Source of the DNA: Bdellovibrio sp.
GTDB lineage: Bacteria > Bdellovibrionota > Bacteriovoracia > Bacteriovoracales > Bacteriovoracaceae
Direction of reading: 5' to 3'
Length of the DNA stretch: 48,859 bases
Assembly (NCBI GenBank): GCA_020720455.1
Contig: DYOQ01000018.1
Span: 1 to 48,859, forward strand
Shown here: in pieces, positions 35,646 through 45,928 of the stretch
Numbering within the stretch: the stretch's first letter is position 1
How the letters are laid out: each line of letters starts with the position of its first letter
Notes under the pieces: generated by a model
Told to the model about the DNA's origin: nothing
Database searches by the model: none
Seen by the model: only the letters and a program-made list of their open reading frames with translations
Program-made: the position numbers and the translations under genes

Positions 35646-36863
35646 TTAAGAAGCAAAACTTTGCATTTTTAGCATTGGTAAAATGACTGCAAACACTACA
35701 ATACCTACAGCGATACCCATACATACTATCATGATCGGTTCCAATATGGAAGTAAGGGCAGAGAGTTTGGAGTCAACTTGATCTTCATAATTCGTTGCAA
35801 TAATTTTTAGCATATCCTCTAATTCACCAGATCTTTCTCCTATGGTAATCATGTGAGTTACTAGAGCAGGAAAGAGTCCAGATTTTACAAGCGGCCCTGT
35901 CATTGATGCTCCCTCTGCTATATTGATTCTTGCTTCATTGACAGCTTTTTTTACATGAACGTTTGTGATTAGATTGCTGACAATATTCATCGAAACAAGA
36001 ATTGGAACTCCTGAATTAAGTAGTGTTGCTAGAGTTGAGCAAAATCTGCTGACACTAATCATGATGGCCAGATTTTTTACTACAGGCATTTTTAAAAGAA
36101 GGTAGTGCCAGTTGGATTCTCCTTTTTTCGTGCCGATATATTTTTTAAATAAGTAGTATGATAAAAATGTAGAGATAATCACTAGCCACCAGTAGTTAAT
36201 CATAAAACTAGAAGCAAATATACATGCTTTAGTTACCCATGGAAGTTCTTGTTTCATACTAACAAAAATTTTGGTAATTTTTGGAATTACAAAGATAAAA
36301 ACCATACTCATTAGTCCGGCACCAACAACGAACATTATGATTGGATAAAGCATTGCTCCTTTAACTTTAGCAGTTAATTTAACTTGAGATTCTGTAAAAT
36401 CAGCAAGTCTTAGCATTACGATATCTAGGTTCCCACTGCTCTCTCCAGCTTCAACCATGTTTATGTAGACATTACTAAACACCTTTGGATAGGCAGATAG
36501 TGCTTTTGCTAGAGATGTTCCTTCGTTTACTTTCTGCTTAACTTCAGCAAGTATTACTTTTAACTTGGGGTTATCCATCTGATCAGTTAGGGCAGCAAGT
36601 GCTTCAACGATTTGGATATTAGCTTTTATCAGCGTTGCAAACTGTCTTGTCATTAAAGATAGATCAAGGACCGATATACCAGTTCCAAACGAGATGTTTG
36701 ATTTTTGCTTGGAAGAGGTATCCGATTTTTCTTCTTTTATTTGAACGAGCATTACACCTTTAGAAGTGATTTTCTGTTTAGCTGTTGCTAAATTATCACT
36801 AGAGATTGTTGCTTTAATCTCCTTTCCACTGCTAGATATTCCTTTGTAGCTATACATTGGCAT
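35646..36863 (-). CDS. gspF: type II secretion inner-membrane platform protein GspF
   Basis: A 405-residue polytopic protein with two tandem T2SSF domains (about 68-190 and 270-395), each with the family motif LSAYPKVFSNVYINMVEAGESSG or its second copy LFPALVTHMITIGERSGEL, and three membrane helices near 165-190, 215-235 and 375-395. It forms the platform with GspE, GspL and GspM. It lies 13 bases after gspE. Confidence 0.95.
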   Translation of the reverse strand: MPMYSYKGISSSGKEIKATISSDNLATAKQKITSKGVMLVQIKEEKSDTSSKQKSNISFGTGISVLDLSLMTRQFATLIKANIQIVEALAALTDQMDNPKLKVILAEVKQKVNEGTSLAKALSAYPKVFSNVYINMVEAGESSGNLDIVMLRLADFTESQVKLTAKVKGAMLYPIIMFVVGAGLMSMVFIFVIPKITKIFVSMKQELPWVTKACIFASSFMINYWWLVIISTFLSYYLFKKYIGTKKGESNWHYLLLKMPVVKNLAIMISVSRFCSTLATLLNSGVPILVSMNIVSNLITNVHVKKAVNEARINIAEGASMTGPLVKSGLFPALVTHMITIGERSGELEDMLKIIATNYEDQVDSKLSALTSILEPIMIVCMGIAVGIVVFAVILPMLKMQSFAS

Positions 36864-36876
36864 TGAACATTATCCT

Positions 36877-38604
36877 CTAATTCTGCTTATCCTCTTCGTT
36901 GATTGCTCGTAATACTTCGTCAATAGACGTAACCCCTTGAAAAATTTTTGTAAGTGAGTCCTGTCTTAACGTGATCATTCCATCATTAACTGCTGCTTTT
37001 TTGAGAGCGTTACCATCAGCACGCTCAAGAATTAGAGGTCTAATTACATCGTTTATCATCAGCAATTCACACACGCTCGTCTGTCCAGAGTAGCCGCGGT
37101 TACTACACTTTGGGCAACCTACTGCTTTATAGATTGTTGCCCCCTGAGGGATAGATTGAATACCCAGAACTTTTAACTCATACGGTTCTGGTTCGTGGAC
37201 GGCCTTACACTCTGAACAAAGAACTTGGATAAGTCTTTGTGCGAGAACACCGATTAAGCTTGATGCAATTAAAAATGGCTCGATCCCCATATCTATTAAT
37301 CTAGTCGGGGTTGTGCAAGCATCATTTGTATGAAGAGTTGAAAGAACAAAGTGGCCGGTTAGTGATGATTGAATTGCCATCGATGCTGTTTCAAAATCTC
37401 TTGTCTCTCCGACCATTATGACATCTGGGTTTTGTCTAAGGATTGAGCGTAACGCTTTTGCAAAACTTAAATCAATTTTTGAATTGACTTGGATTTGTGA
37501 GATTCCAGGTATCTCGTATTCGACAGGATCTTCGACAGTGATAACCATTTTATCTGGACTGCTGATTTTTTCTAACATAGCAAATAGTGTAGTCGTTTTA
37601 CCATGTCCAGTAGGCCCTGTAACATAAACGACACCATGCTTACGATTACATAATTCTTCTAACTGATTAAGAACTTTTCCGTGAAATCCTAATTTGTCTA
37701 GTTTCAAAATGGTGTTATCTTTTTCAAGTATTCTCATAACAATTCTTTCACCATATTGTATTGGAACTGTACTGAGCCTTATGTCGATGTCTTTACCTGC
37801 CATTTTGATTTTTATTCTACCGTCTTGAGGAAGTCTCTTCTCTGCAATGTTTAGTTTGGCCATAACTTTAATTCTAGAGCTAACAGATGCATGTGTTTTG
37901 AGCGGTTGCCTCAAAATTTCAGTCATGACTCCGTTGATTCTAAAACGGTAAATAGTATCTCGTTCGTATGGTTCAATATGAATATCAGATGCTCTCTCTT
38001 TTACTGCTCTAAATATTATCGAGTTAACAAATCTAATAACAGGAGCTTCATCAGCTCCTGCATCCAGAATATCTATAGGGCCATCTAAATCAAGGCCCTC
38101 TTCAAACTCATTTTCAAGGCTTTGAACCATATCTTTGTTTGCTTTTTCATAAACACGGTTAATAGCATCTTGAATTTTTAATGGTGGAGCTATGACTACT
38201 TTGATCTCTTTTTGAAATAGCTCTCTTAAATCGTTAACAACATCATTATTAAAGGGGTCTCCAATGGCGACGGTTACATAGGTGTCTGTTGCAATAAGAG
38301 GCATCGCTTCATGTTTTTTTGCATAGTTTATTGGAATATCATTAATTAAATCAAGATTGATACTATCTACATTTAAATCAAGTGTATAGGTAATATCGAG
38401 CTGTTTGCAAACTACTCTCGTGATATCGTGATGGTGAATGTAACCTTTTTTAAGCAGAATTTCACCAACTAATAGGCCGGACTCTTTTTGAATTTCTAAG
38501 GCTTCATCTAGTTGTTCAGTTGTTAGAGCTGTATTTTCAAGTAATAGTTCTCCAATTTTTCTTTTGGCATTGCTATCCTTTGTCACTATTGATGATAGTT
38601 TCAT
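36877..38604 (-). CDS. gspE: type II secretion ATPase GspE
   Basis: Hexameric ATPase of the secretion system, 575 residues. An N-terminal MshEN-type domain is followed by the ATPase with SDIHIEPYE, Walker A GPTGHGKTT at 330-338, the Asp box (TVEDPVEYEIPGISQIQVN), Walker B VIMVGETRD, and the His box STLHTNDA. A CxxC pair in CSECK and another in CPKC form the zinc domain. The Walker A has His where GspE/PilB proteins almost always have Ser. All other catalytic residues are normal. It begins directly after the gspD stop. Confidence 0.96.
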   Translation of the reverse strand: MKLSSIVTKDSNAKRKIGELLLENTALTTEQLDEALEIQKESGLLVGEILLKKGYIHHHDITRVVCKQLDITYTLDLNVDSINLDLINDIPINYAKKHEAMPLIATDTYVTVAIGDPFNNDVVNDLRELFQKEIKVVIAPPLKIQDAINRVYEKANKDMVQSLENEFEEGLDLDGPIDILDAGADEAPVIRFVNSIIFRAVKERASDIHIEPYERDTIYRFRINGVMTEILRQPLKTHASVSSRIKVMAKLNIAEKRLPQDGRIKIKMAGKDIDIRLSTVPIQYGERIVMRILEKDNTILKLDKLGFHGKVLNQLEELCNRKHGVVYVTGPTGHGKTTTLFAMLEKISSPDKMVITVEDPVEYEIPGISQIQVNSKIDLSFAKALRSILRQNPDVIMVGETRDFETASMAIQSSLTGHFVLSTLHTNDACTTPTRLIDMGIEPFLIASSLIGVLAQRLIQVLCSECKAVHEPEPYELKVLGIQSIPQGATIYKAVGCPKCSNRGYSGQTSVCELLMINDVIRPLILERADGNALKKAAVNDGMITLRQDSLTKIFQGVTSIDEVLRAINEEDKQN

Positions 38605-40977
38605 CTATCTTTTAACTCCTGCTTTTTTTGATTCTATCTCTTGAATAACTTGTTTGTAATCTGGTTTATCAAGAGTGCTTGCTGAATCGATTGATTCTGG
38701 TTGTTCTGTTTCTTCATCGACTTGTTCTTCTGCTGGGGTGGGAGTCGAAATCGTTGAATCATTTCCTTGAACAGCACTACTTGTATCATACAGCGGAGCT
38801 ACTCCTTGCTGAGCACCTTTTTCGTACAAACCTTTGACTGTAGGTTTAAATGGATCATCTTCACCATAAATATTTTTTAAGTGAGCACTTCTTCGGTTTA
38901 TAGAATCTTTTAATACTTCAGATGAATCTTTTGCGTATTGATCCATAATTCGTGGAGTAAGGAAGAATAGAATATTAACTTTCATCTTACTCTTTTGTTT
39001 ATTTTTAAATAGCCACCCTAGAACTGGAATATCTCCAAGTAGAGGAACTTTTGAAAGTTTATAAGTCTCTTTGTCTCTCATTAATCCGCCCATGACGATA
39101 GTATCTCTATCTCGAACGTTTACTTCGGTAATTGCACTCCTTGTAACTGTCCCTACACCATCAGCTGAAGTTAGTTTTTTTTCAGAGAAGTCATCAACTT
39201 TTTGATTAATTTTTAGTTGGACAAATCGAGAGGTTCGGTTAATTTGCGGAGTAATTTTAAGAGTAAGAGTAACTTTTTTCTCTTGGATTGTTGTTTGAGT
39301 TGTTCCGTTGGCACCAGTTGCGCTTACAGGTACAGGAACTGTTTCACCAACTTCAAAAACACCCTCGGTGTTGTTAGTTATTAATAGTTGAGGAGTAGAA
39401 AGTATATTGGCATCACTATTTGTTGCTATCGCTGTGATTAGCCCATTAATTGTTTTAACTGGAACATCAGCTCCATTTATTTTTAGATCGTGAGTAGGGC
39501 CGGTACTTCCACCTGCAAAGAAACCACCAAGACCTGCTATGTTGTTTGAGAAAAGATCCATGAGGCCAGTTGATCCACCTGTGAAACCAGCTTTATCTGC
39601 ACCACCTTTTCCGTAAGCTCCAATAAAATTGATTCCAAATGCATCAGACTTGCTGATGTTTGATTCCATAATTAATCCTTCAACAAAAACCTGATCTTGT
39701 GGAGTATCTAGTTTTGCAATGACTTCTTTTATAGTTAGGTAGTCTGTTGGGGAAGCTGTTATTACAAGTGCATTGTTTTTTTTGTCAGCAGTCACTTTTA
39801 CTGAAGCTTTAAAAAGTGCTTCTGGTTCATCATCTAAAAGATTTCGTTTTGAAAAGCGTGATTGTGACTTACCTGATGCATCGGAGACAAGCCCTGTTAA
39901 TGTTTTTGCAATATCTTCTGCTGTACGATGGTTTAGATTATACACATGGATTTGGCCATTTCTACCAGACATGATTTTAACATCTAATTTTTCAATAAGC
40001 TCTCTTAATTCTTGTGCCCCAGAAGCGTTGGCCATAGTAATAATTGAGTTAGTTCTTGGTTCTGCAATGATCGTTCCCCAGTTTGATGTCTTTCCGGATT
40101 TTATGCCCATCTGAGATCCCATTCGCTGAAACCTATTGCCACCTTTTTGGCCTTGGATTTTTTCTAACAGGGTTGCAATCTCTTGTGCTGATGAGTTCTT
40201 GACTTTAATTATCTGGAGTGATTCTTCGTGTCCAGGGACATCGATAAATTTAATTAAGCTCATTAACCTGTTAATGTTTGTACCCATATCTTGAATGATT
40301 AATGTGTTAGTTTGGCTTATCTCAATTAATCGGCCATATCTAGATGTAAACTGTCTGAAACTTTTAACGATCTCAGCAGCGCTGATATTTTTAAGTGGGA
40401 CAATTTTCATTATGTAGTTTTCAGTGTTTGGGGTGTACGTGCCGGTATATATTTCAGTCGGAGTATACCTAATATCTCTTGTTCCAACTATTTTATAAAA
40501 TGCTCCAGATTTTACAACAGAGTAGTTGTTGATATTGAGGGCGGCCAAATACGCTTTCCATGCATCTCCAACGGTTATTGGAACTGGGGCGACTATACTG
40601 ATTTTACCTTTAAGTTCTTTATCTAGAATAAGATTTATTCCGGTAAGTTTTTGCATATGTTTTGTTAGATCAGTTAATGAAATATTTGGGAAATCAAAAC
40701 TGGTGATAACCTCCGGACCAAATGCTGTTTCTGGGTTCAGCATAACATATTTATCAGATTTTGGTGGCACTGTTCCTTTTATTTCATCTCCAGTTCTACC
40801 TAATTCTTCTTCGGATGCATTGTCATCACTACCCCCTATATTAACGGTACCATCTTCATTGGCGCTTCCAAGCGTACCTTTGCTTCGATACTTGTTAAAC
40901 TGTCCCCATGACGAAAGAGGCAGAGCAATGCAAGCTAAAAAGATTAGTGTCTGTTTTGTAAAAAATAGTTTTTTCAT
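38605..40977 (-). CDS. gspD: type II secretion outer-membrane secretin GspD
   Basis: About 790 residues with a cleavable signal (after WGQ or just before), an N0 domain (ITSFDFPNISLTDLTKHMQK), N1-N3 repeats and the secretin barrel domain ending in PLLGDIPVLGWLFKNK. A G/A-rich loop near residues 455-500 lies between the strands of the gate, as is typical. The C-terminus is a P/E/S/T-rich tail of about 90 residues that could bind a pilotin. Start: ATG 40977 gives a good signal peptide; ATG 40989 is possible but abuts the AAGGA Shine-Dalgarno. Confidence 0.95.
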   Translation of the reverse strand: MKKLFFTKQTLIFLACIALPLSSWGQFNKYRSKGTLGSANEDGTVNIGGSDDNASEEELGRTGDEIKGTVPPKSDKYVMLNPETAFGPEVITSFDFPNISLTDLTKHMQKLTGINLILDKELKGKISIVAPVPITVGDAWKAYLAALNINNYSVVKSGAFYKIVGTRDIRYTPTEIYTGTYTPNTENYIMKIVPLKNISAAEIVKSFRQFTSRYGRLIEISQTNTLIIQDMGTNINRLMSLIKFIDVPGHEESLQIIKVKNSSAQEIATLLEKIQGQKGGNRFQRMGSQMGIKSGKTSNWGTIIAEPRTNSIITMANASGAQELRELIEKLDVKIMSGRNGQIHVYNLNHRTAEDIAKTLTGLVSDASGKSQSRFSKRNLLDDEPEALFKASVKVTADKKNNALVITASPTDYLTIKEVIAKLDTPQDQVFVEGLIMESNISKSDAFGINFIGAYGKGGADKAGFTGGSTGLMDLFSNNIAGLGGFFAGGSTGPTHDLKINGADVPVKTINGLITAIATNSDANILSTPQLLITNNTEGVFEVGETVPVPVSATGANGTTQTTIQEKKVTLTLKITPQINRTSRFVQLKINQKVDDFSEKKLTSADGVGTVTRSAITEVNVRDRDTIVMGGLMRDKETYKLSKVPLLGDIPVLGWLFKNKQKSKMKVNILFFLTPRIMDQYAKDSSEVLKDSINRRSAHLKNIYGEDDPFKPTVKGLYEKGAQQGVAPLYDTSSAVQGNDSTISTPTPAEEQVDEETEQPESIDSASTLDKPDYKQVIQEIESKKAGVKR

Positions 40978-40996
40978 AGTAAATAACATTCCTTCG

Positions 40997-42097
40997 TTAT
41001 TTGAAGCTATAATCTTGTGTTATGTCAGCTCCATCTCTAGAAATTCCAAGAACTAGTTTATCAATATCTTTAATTCTGCTGAACATATCCATTAACTCGG
41101 CCATATTTTGAATAGGCTTACCATTGATCGATGTAATCATGTCTTCATCTTGAATGTTCCAGTGAGCGATCAGGCCACCTGGAACTACATCAGTAATTTT
41201 GAAACTCATTGATCCGTCAGAATTTTGAATTGGGATACCTCTTGCTTGAGTCAAAATTGATCCTAGATCGTTAAGCAGTTCATCACGCTTTTGCTTCGAA
41301 ATTTCAAAATGATTTCCTACATTCGTTATCCCATCCATTGAATGCTGGGCCATTAGCGCTTTACCTTTTTCAGGAGAGACAACAGTTAAGCTGTTTCTTG
41401 AATCCGAAAAACCTGTCTCTTTATTTATGACGTATTCACAGTTTCCTGATTGCAAATTTTTAATGATGATTTTTAAACGGTCAATTTTGCCTACCTCTGC
41501 CATTCCTGAAACAATATCACCCTCTCTTAGTCCAAGAGGGTCTGCTTTACTTCTAACTTGTACAGAAGCAATGCTTTTTACAGAATCTTGCATTACCGTA
41601 GTACTTAAAAGAGTAATTGGAAGTGATGACGAGGAGCTAGCACTAAGGCATTTTTTTTGAGCGAAGTTATCTTGTTTTGCTACAACTTTTTGCGATTGAT
41701 TGTCACTATCAATAGGTGTATTAAATAAATTTGCCGATTGAATAGTCGTTAACATATTCTTACCATCATTTCTAGAAGATGATGGCATTGGCACTTGGGC
41801 CGCTTGCGTTGTTGCATTTTTATTTTTTGAATCTGGCATTAGGCCTATGATCCCAAGGGTAGCAATTTTTCCTGATGTATACGCTAATGCGCATACCATA
41901 GAGATCATGAACAGCTTGTGTATCCAGGGCCTTCTTTCAGGAGAAAAAAGAGCGTTGATAATAGAATCCCATTCAAGATAGTTTGTAAAATTGTCTAAAT
42001 TTGACGGCCTTTTAAAGCTCTTGCTTGCAGGTCGTTTAAAATTAAATTTTGGAATTTTAAATAAGGACATAAGTCCTTTAAAATTAATTTTTTTCAT
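40997..42097 (-). CDS. gspC: type II secretion protein GspC with PDZ domain
   Basis: A 366-residue inner-membrane protein: a basic cytoplasmic N-terminus, one membrane helix at about 58-86, a homology region (LPITLLSTTVMQDSVKSIA) that binds GspD, and a C-terminal PDZ domain (about 285-366: VVPGGLIAHWNIQDEDMI). First gene of the gspC-N/ispA operon. The ATG at 42097 has no Shine-Dalgarno and lies 2 bases after a TATAAT (plus 42101-42106). ATG 42070 (codon 10) follows AAAGGA by 3 bases and may be the true start if that TATAAT is the -10 box. No good -35 is visible. The 220 bases upstream to 42317 contain no other feature I can support. Confidence 0.9.
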   Translation of the reverse strand: MKKINFKGLMSLFKIPKFNFKRPASKSFKRPSNLDNFTNYLEWDSIINALFSPERRPWIHKLFMISMVCALAYTSGKIATLGIIGLMPDSKNKNATTQAAQVPMPSSSRNDGKNMLTTIQSANLFNTPIDSDNQSQKVVAKQDNFAQKKCLSASSSSSLPITLLSTTVMQDSVKSIASVQVRSKADPLGLREGDIVSGMAEVGKIDRLKIIIKNLQSGNCEYVINKETGFSDSRNSLTVVSPEKGKALMAQHSMDGITNVGNHFEISKQKRDELLNDLGSILTQARGIPIQNSDGSMSFKITDVVPGGLIAHWNIQDEDMITSINGKPIQNMAELMDMFSRIKDIDKLVLGISRDGADITQDYSFK

Positions 42098-42317
42098 ACA
42101 TTATATTTTAAAGGGTTAATGTGGTTTTAATCAAGTGTTCAAATCGGTTGTCTATTAAAAGAGTGGAAAGTTGGTCTGAAATAGTCGGCTTTTGGTTGAC
42201 GATTTTAATCCTGTATTATCGGTTTGATAAATATGATTAAACATTGTTATTATTAATTTAGATATTAAATTTTTTTTAAGTAACGCGTAATGGTTTATTT
42301 GTACAAAGGATTGTTTT

Positions 42318-44084
42318 ATGGAAGATGTTACAGCTTTAGATTCAATTGCTAGAAATTTTTTTCATGGAGAGATTGATGAATCGTTGGTTTTTCCATTTCC
42401 TTCTTTTACCCCTGAACAGATGGCAACAGCAAAGGAGATGAGCTCTGCTGTTGATAAGTTTTGTGCAGATAATATTAACGGTGAGAAATTTGATCGTGAA
42501 GCGGTTATTCCAAAAGAAGTTTTGCAGGGACTGGCAGAGCTTGGGCTTTTTGGTCTAGCAGTTCCTGAAGAGTTTGGTGGACTTCAGTTAGATTATTCTT
42601 TATATGCTAGAGTTTTTTCGGAAATAGCTGGCATTGATGGCGCAACAGCAACGATGCTTGGTGCTCATCAGTCGATTGGTTATCGGGCGCTTCTTAATGA
42701 GGGTACTGTGGAACAGAAAAAGAAGTGGTTGCCAAGGCTTGCTTCAGGAGAGATCGTTGCAGCGTTTTGTTTAACAGAGCCAGGATCAGGCTCGGACGCA
42801 TACTCGATAAAAACCAAAGCTAAAAGTAATAATGATGGTACTTATACTATAAATGGACAAAAGCTGTGGATCACTAATGGTGGATTAGCAAATTTTTACT
42901 CTGTATTTTGTAAGACCGAGCATGATGTTGCTGGAGAAAAAGTTGAAAAGATCACTTGTTTTATTGTTGAAGGTGGCAGTAATGGACTAAGTTTTGGAGA
43001 AAAAGAAGATAAAATGGGGATTCGTGCTAGTGAAACTCGTGCTGTCTATTTTGATAATGTAGTCGTTCCTGTAACTAATATGATTGGTGAAGAGGGCAAG
43101 GGGTTTAAAATTGCGATGAATGTTTTAAACAGTGGCCGATTATCGCTTGGGTCTGCGTGTGTTGGAGCGATGAAAAAAATTATTGAATTGGCCACAGCTC
43201 AATCAAAAGGAAGAAAGCAGTTTGATAAACCAATTTGTGAGTTTGGGCTTATTCAGGATAAGCTAGTTGATATGGCCGTTCGTTGCTATACAACTGAGTC
43301 GATGGTCTATCTTACGACTGGTAGCATGGTTAAAGGGTTGACGGATTATTCTCTTGAAACAGCTATTTGTAAAGTTTATGGATCAGAATCACTTTGGATT
43401 GTAATAGATAAAGCGATGCAGATTGCGGCCGGTAACGGATACATGAGAGAGTATCCTTATGAGAGGTTAATGAGGGATTCAAGAATCAACCTTATCTTTG
43501 AAGGTACAAACGAAATTTTAAGATGCTTTTTAGCATTAGCAGGAATTCAAGGGCCAAGTGAGGATTTAAAAGAGATCGGAAAAATTGCAGCAGATATTCC
43601 CAATGCCCTGCAAGATCCGATTAAATCGCTTGGTGTTTTAACTGGCTTTGCAAAAGGAAGAATTGCAAAACTTATGGCAACAAAGGTGTTAACTAAATAT
43701 AATCCAAATCTTGAAAAAGAGGCGGACTTTTTTTCGATGATGTTAAATGGGTTTGCGATTCAAGTTGAAAATACTTTAATTAAACATGGTAGGAAAATTA
43801 TTGAATATGAGCTCCCACAGGGGCGTTTAGCGGATATGGCAATAGCTCTTTATGCTACGATCGCCGTTATTTCAAGGACGACGTCGATACTTGACAGTGA
43901 TACTGTAAGTGAAGAGGAAAAAAATTACGTGCTAAACTTGGCAAAAGTCTCTTGTGAAAATAGCAAAAAAACTTTTGACTGTACTCTGTCACTAATGAAA
44001 GATAATCATGATAAAGCGGTAGGTGATCTTGCTAGATACATAGTAGAAAAAGACGGACACGGGATAGATATTGTCAATTATTAG
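42318..44084 (+). CDS. acyl-CoA dehydrogenase, long form (VLCAD/ACAD9-like)
   Basis: A 588-residue FAD enzyme, longer than the usual 380-400 residues because of a C-terminal extension of about 170 residues, as in VLCAD/ACAD9. Seen: the N-terminal domain with LFGLAVPEEFGG, FAD-binding AFCLTEPGSGSDA and WITNGG, DKMGIRASET, and the catalytic-base region LIFEGTNEILR. It should dehydrogenate fatty acyl-CoA and pass electrons to ETF. Chain-length preference is unknown. Shine-Dalgarno AAAGGA is 7 bases upstream. The next gene starts within its last codons. It diverges from gspC. Confidence 0.93.
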   Translation: MEDVTALDSIARNFFHGEIDESLVFPFPSFTPEQMATAKEMSSAVDKFCADNINGEKFDREAVIPKEVLQGLAELGLFGLAVPEEFGGLQLDYSLYARVFSEIAGIDGATATMLGAHQSIGYRALLNEGTVEQKKKWLPRLASGEIVAAFCLTEPGSGSDAYSIKTKAKSNNDGTYTINGQKLWITNGGLANFYSVFCKTEHDVAGEKVEKITCFIVEGGSNGLSFGEKEDKMGIRASETRAVYFDNVVVPVTNMIGEEGKGFKIAMNVLNSGRLSLGSACVGAMKKIIELATAQSKGRKQFDKPICEFGLIQDKLVDMAVRCYTTESMVYLTTGSMVKGLTDYSLETAICKVYGSESLWIVIDKAMQIAAGNGYMREYPYERLMRDSRINLIFEGTNEILRCFLALAGIQGPSEDLKEIGKIAADIPNALQDPIKSLGVLTGFAKGRIAKLMATKVLTKYNPNLEKEADFFSMMLNGFAIQVENTLIKHGRKIIEYELPQGRLADMAIALYATIAVISRTTSILDSDTVSEEEKNYVLNLAKVSCENSKKTFDCTLSLMKDNHDKAVGDLARYIVEKDGHGIDIVNY

Positions 44085-45867
44085 AAGATTATACTTAGTC
44101 GTATTTTTTGTATTTTTTATTTGTTCGTGTGCTACGAAGAAATTGGTTGAAGTTTACAAACCACTACCACCAAAAAACTTTCAAATAAAATCTATTAAGG
44201 TTGGAGCACAGCTATCTGGTCCAACCAATTCAGAAAGCTCAAAATTTTTTGCTGATAAAACGAGCGAGTACGGTTTAGATGATGTAACGAGTGTACACAA
44301 CTATGTTGTAGATTATAATGGCGATGGGTATAGTGACTTGGTAATTCTTCCAGATTTTTATTCTGTTCCACAGTTTTTTTCCTTTGATCCAACTTCTAAG
44401 AAGTTTATTAAAGAGAAAGAGTCACTATTTGATAGTGAGGTTAGATGTTCTTCATTATATTTTGTCGATTTAAATGCTGATGGTGTTTTGGATTTAATCG
44501 TTATTACATTAAATCAAAAGAGTGAGCTCCCAGAGATGCCGCTACAAATCTTTAAGGGCGTAGTTAAAACTAATAAGCGAGTCTCATATGTTGAGATGAA
44601 AAATGCTATCTCTCTTAAGCCTATGCCGACGTCATCAGTCGTTGTTCTTGATTTTAATCTCGATGGCAAATTAGATCTATTCCTTGGGAATTGGTATACG
44701 AAAAGTTTAAAAAATGGGTTCACTCCAGATCGGTTACTTCAGGGAGGTGGTGATGGTTTTGTTTTTAACGATGTGAGTACATTGCTTGAAAAAGAGCAGC
44801 GTTATGATAAGGAATTAAATCTTCATCCATACGCGACGCCAACGTTTGGAGCAAGTAGTTGTGATGTTGATCTAAATGGGTTTCCGGATATTCTGGTAGC
44901 TAGCTCTAGTGGTTACTCAAATAAGATGTGGATGAATTTGTTAGGTGGTGATGGAAATAGATTTTTTAGAGATTATGGGCAAGAGTCTGGAATGGCCGCT
45001 GACCTAGAAGGAAGATTGGAAACTGTTGGTGGTGGCAATACGACATTTGTTAACTGTATTGATTATAATAATGACAAGCTGATGGATTTAATTGTTGGCG
45101 ATATCACTCCAGCTTTTTCACCAACATCATTAGATCGTTCTTCCATACTCTCTGGAAAAACTTTTGCATTCCCCCCTCAGTTTATCAGAAGTTCATATTA
45201 TACTGATGGAGGGGAGGAGTCGTGGAATCAGGGTGATCGTCGTGCGGTCTGGTTAGATTATAATTTTGATGGATTCGTAGATGTCATCGTTGAGAACTCT
45301 GGGTTTCCTCCAAAATCTAGACTTGTTCTTTTTTCTCAGAGTATTGATCATTCGTATAATGATGTTGCCGAAAATACGGGAATAAATATTTTAAACCCTA
45401 GTGGAGTTGTTACTGCCGATTTTAATAGGGATGGAAAAGTTGACATTCTTACAGGACAAACAAAAGTTAGAGATGCATCTATTAAAAACAGAGTTTATCT
45501 TTACGAAAACATTGCTCCATTTAGTGGCAAGCGAACGATTACGATAAGTTTAAGAGGGAAAAAAGGGAATAGAGATGGTGTTGGTGCAACTATTATTCTA
45601 AGGCATGGAGGGATTGAGCAGAGAAGATTTGTAGAATCTGTTAGAGGTTGCTTAGCATCTCAAGAAGAGATGAAGCAAATTTTTGGCCTTGGTGATGCAA
45701 ACTTGGACATTAAAGTGGATATTGTTTGGCCACTTCTTAGTTCAAAAAAATCAGAGAGTATGATGCCGGTAAGTAGGAGTTACGATTTATCAGGGTATAA
45801 ATTTAATGCTCACATGGAATTACTACTGGAAGAGAGCGGGAAATTTACAGTTTTAACCATGCAATAG
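44071..45867 (+). CDS. FG-GAP/VCBS-repeat lipoprotein with ASPIC/UnbV domain
   Basis: A 598-residue lipoprotein (lipobox FICSC near residues 17-21). It contains seven DxNxDGxxD-type calcium-binding repeats (DYNGDGYSDLVI, DLNADGVLDL, DFNLDGKLDLFL, DVDLNGFPDILV, DYNNDKLMDLIV, DYNFDGFVDVIV, DFNRDGKVDIL) that form a beta-propeller. A C-terminal ASPIC/UnbV segment follows (GVGATIILRHGG, then QEEMKQIFGLG). Such proteins resemble CRTAC1 and act in surface adhesion or binding; the ligand is unknown. TTG at 44071 is the only start that keeps the signal peptide and has GGGA upstream; it overlaps the dehydrogenase gene by 14 bases. Confidence 0.85.
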   Translation: MSIIRRLYLVVFFVFFICSCATKKLVEVYKPLPPKNFQIKSIKVGAQLSGPTNSESSKFFADKTSEYGLDDVTSVHNYVVDYNGDGYSDLVILPDFYSVPQFFSFDPTSKKFIKEKESLFDSEVRCSSLYFVDLNADGVLDLIVITLNQKSELPEMPLQIFKGVVKTNKRVSYVEMKNAISLKPMPTSSVVVLDFNLDGKLDLFLGNWYTKSLKNGFTPDRLLQGGGDGFVFNDVSTLLEKEQRYDKELNLHPYATPTFGASSCDVDLNGFPDILVASSSGYSNKMWMNLLGGDGNRFFRDYGQESGMAADLEGRLETVGGGNTTFVNCIDYNNDKLMDLIVGDITPAFSPTSLDRSSILSGKTFAFPPQFIRSSYYTDGGEESWNQGDRRAVWLDYNFDGFVDVIVENSGFPPKSRLVLFSQSIDHSYNDVAENTGINILNPSGVVTADFNRDGKVDILTGQTKVRDASIKNRVYLYENIAPFSGKRTITISLRGKKGNRDGVGATIILRHGGIEQRRFVESVRGCLASQEEMKQIFGLGDANLDIKVDIVWPLLSSKKSESMMPVSRSYDLSGYKFNAHMELLLEESGKFTVLTMQ

Positions 45868-45928
45868 GCAAAATTAGAATGATCTTTTTTTTCTTGAGAA
45901 TTTAGTGTATTATTGACAGGGGGCGCAA

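Noticed and set aside
39773-41056. Plus-strand open frames opposite gspD and gspC
   Set aside because: They are antisense shadows of well-recognised secretion genes and have no supporting start signals.
42221-42245. TTGATAAATATGAT before the acyl-CoA dehydrogenase as an FNR box
   Set aside because: The right half is ATGAT instead of ATCAA, so the site is a direct repeat and not a palindrome.
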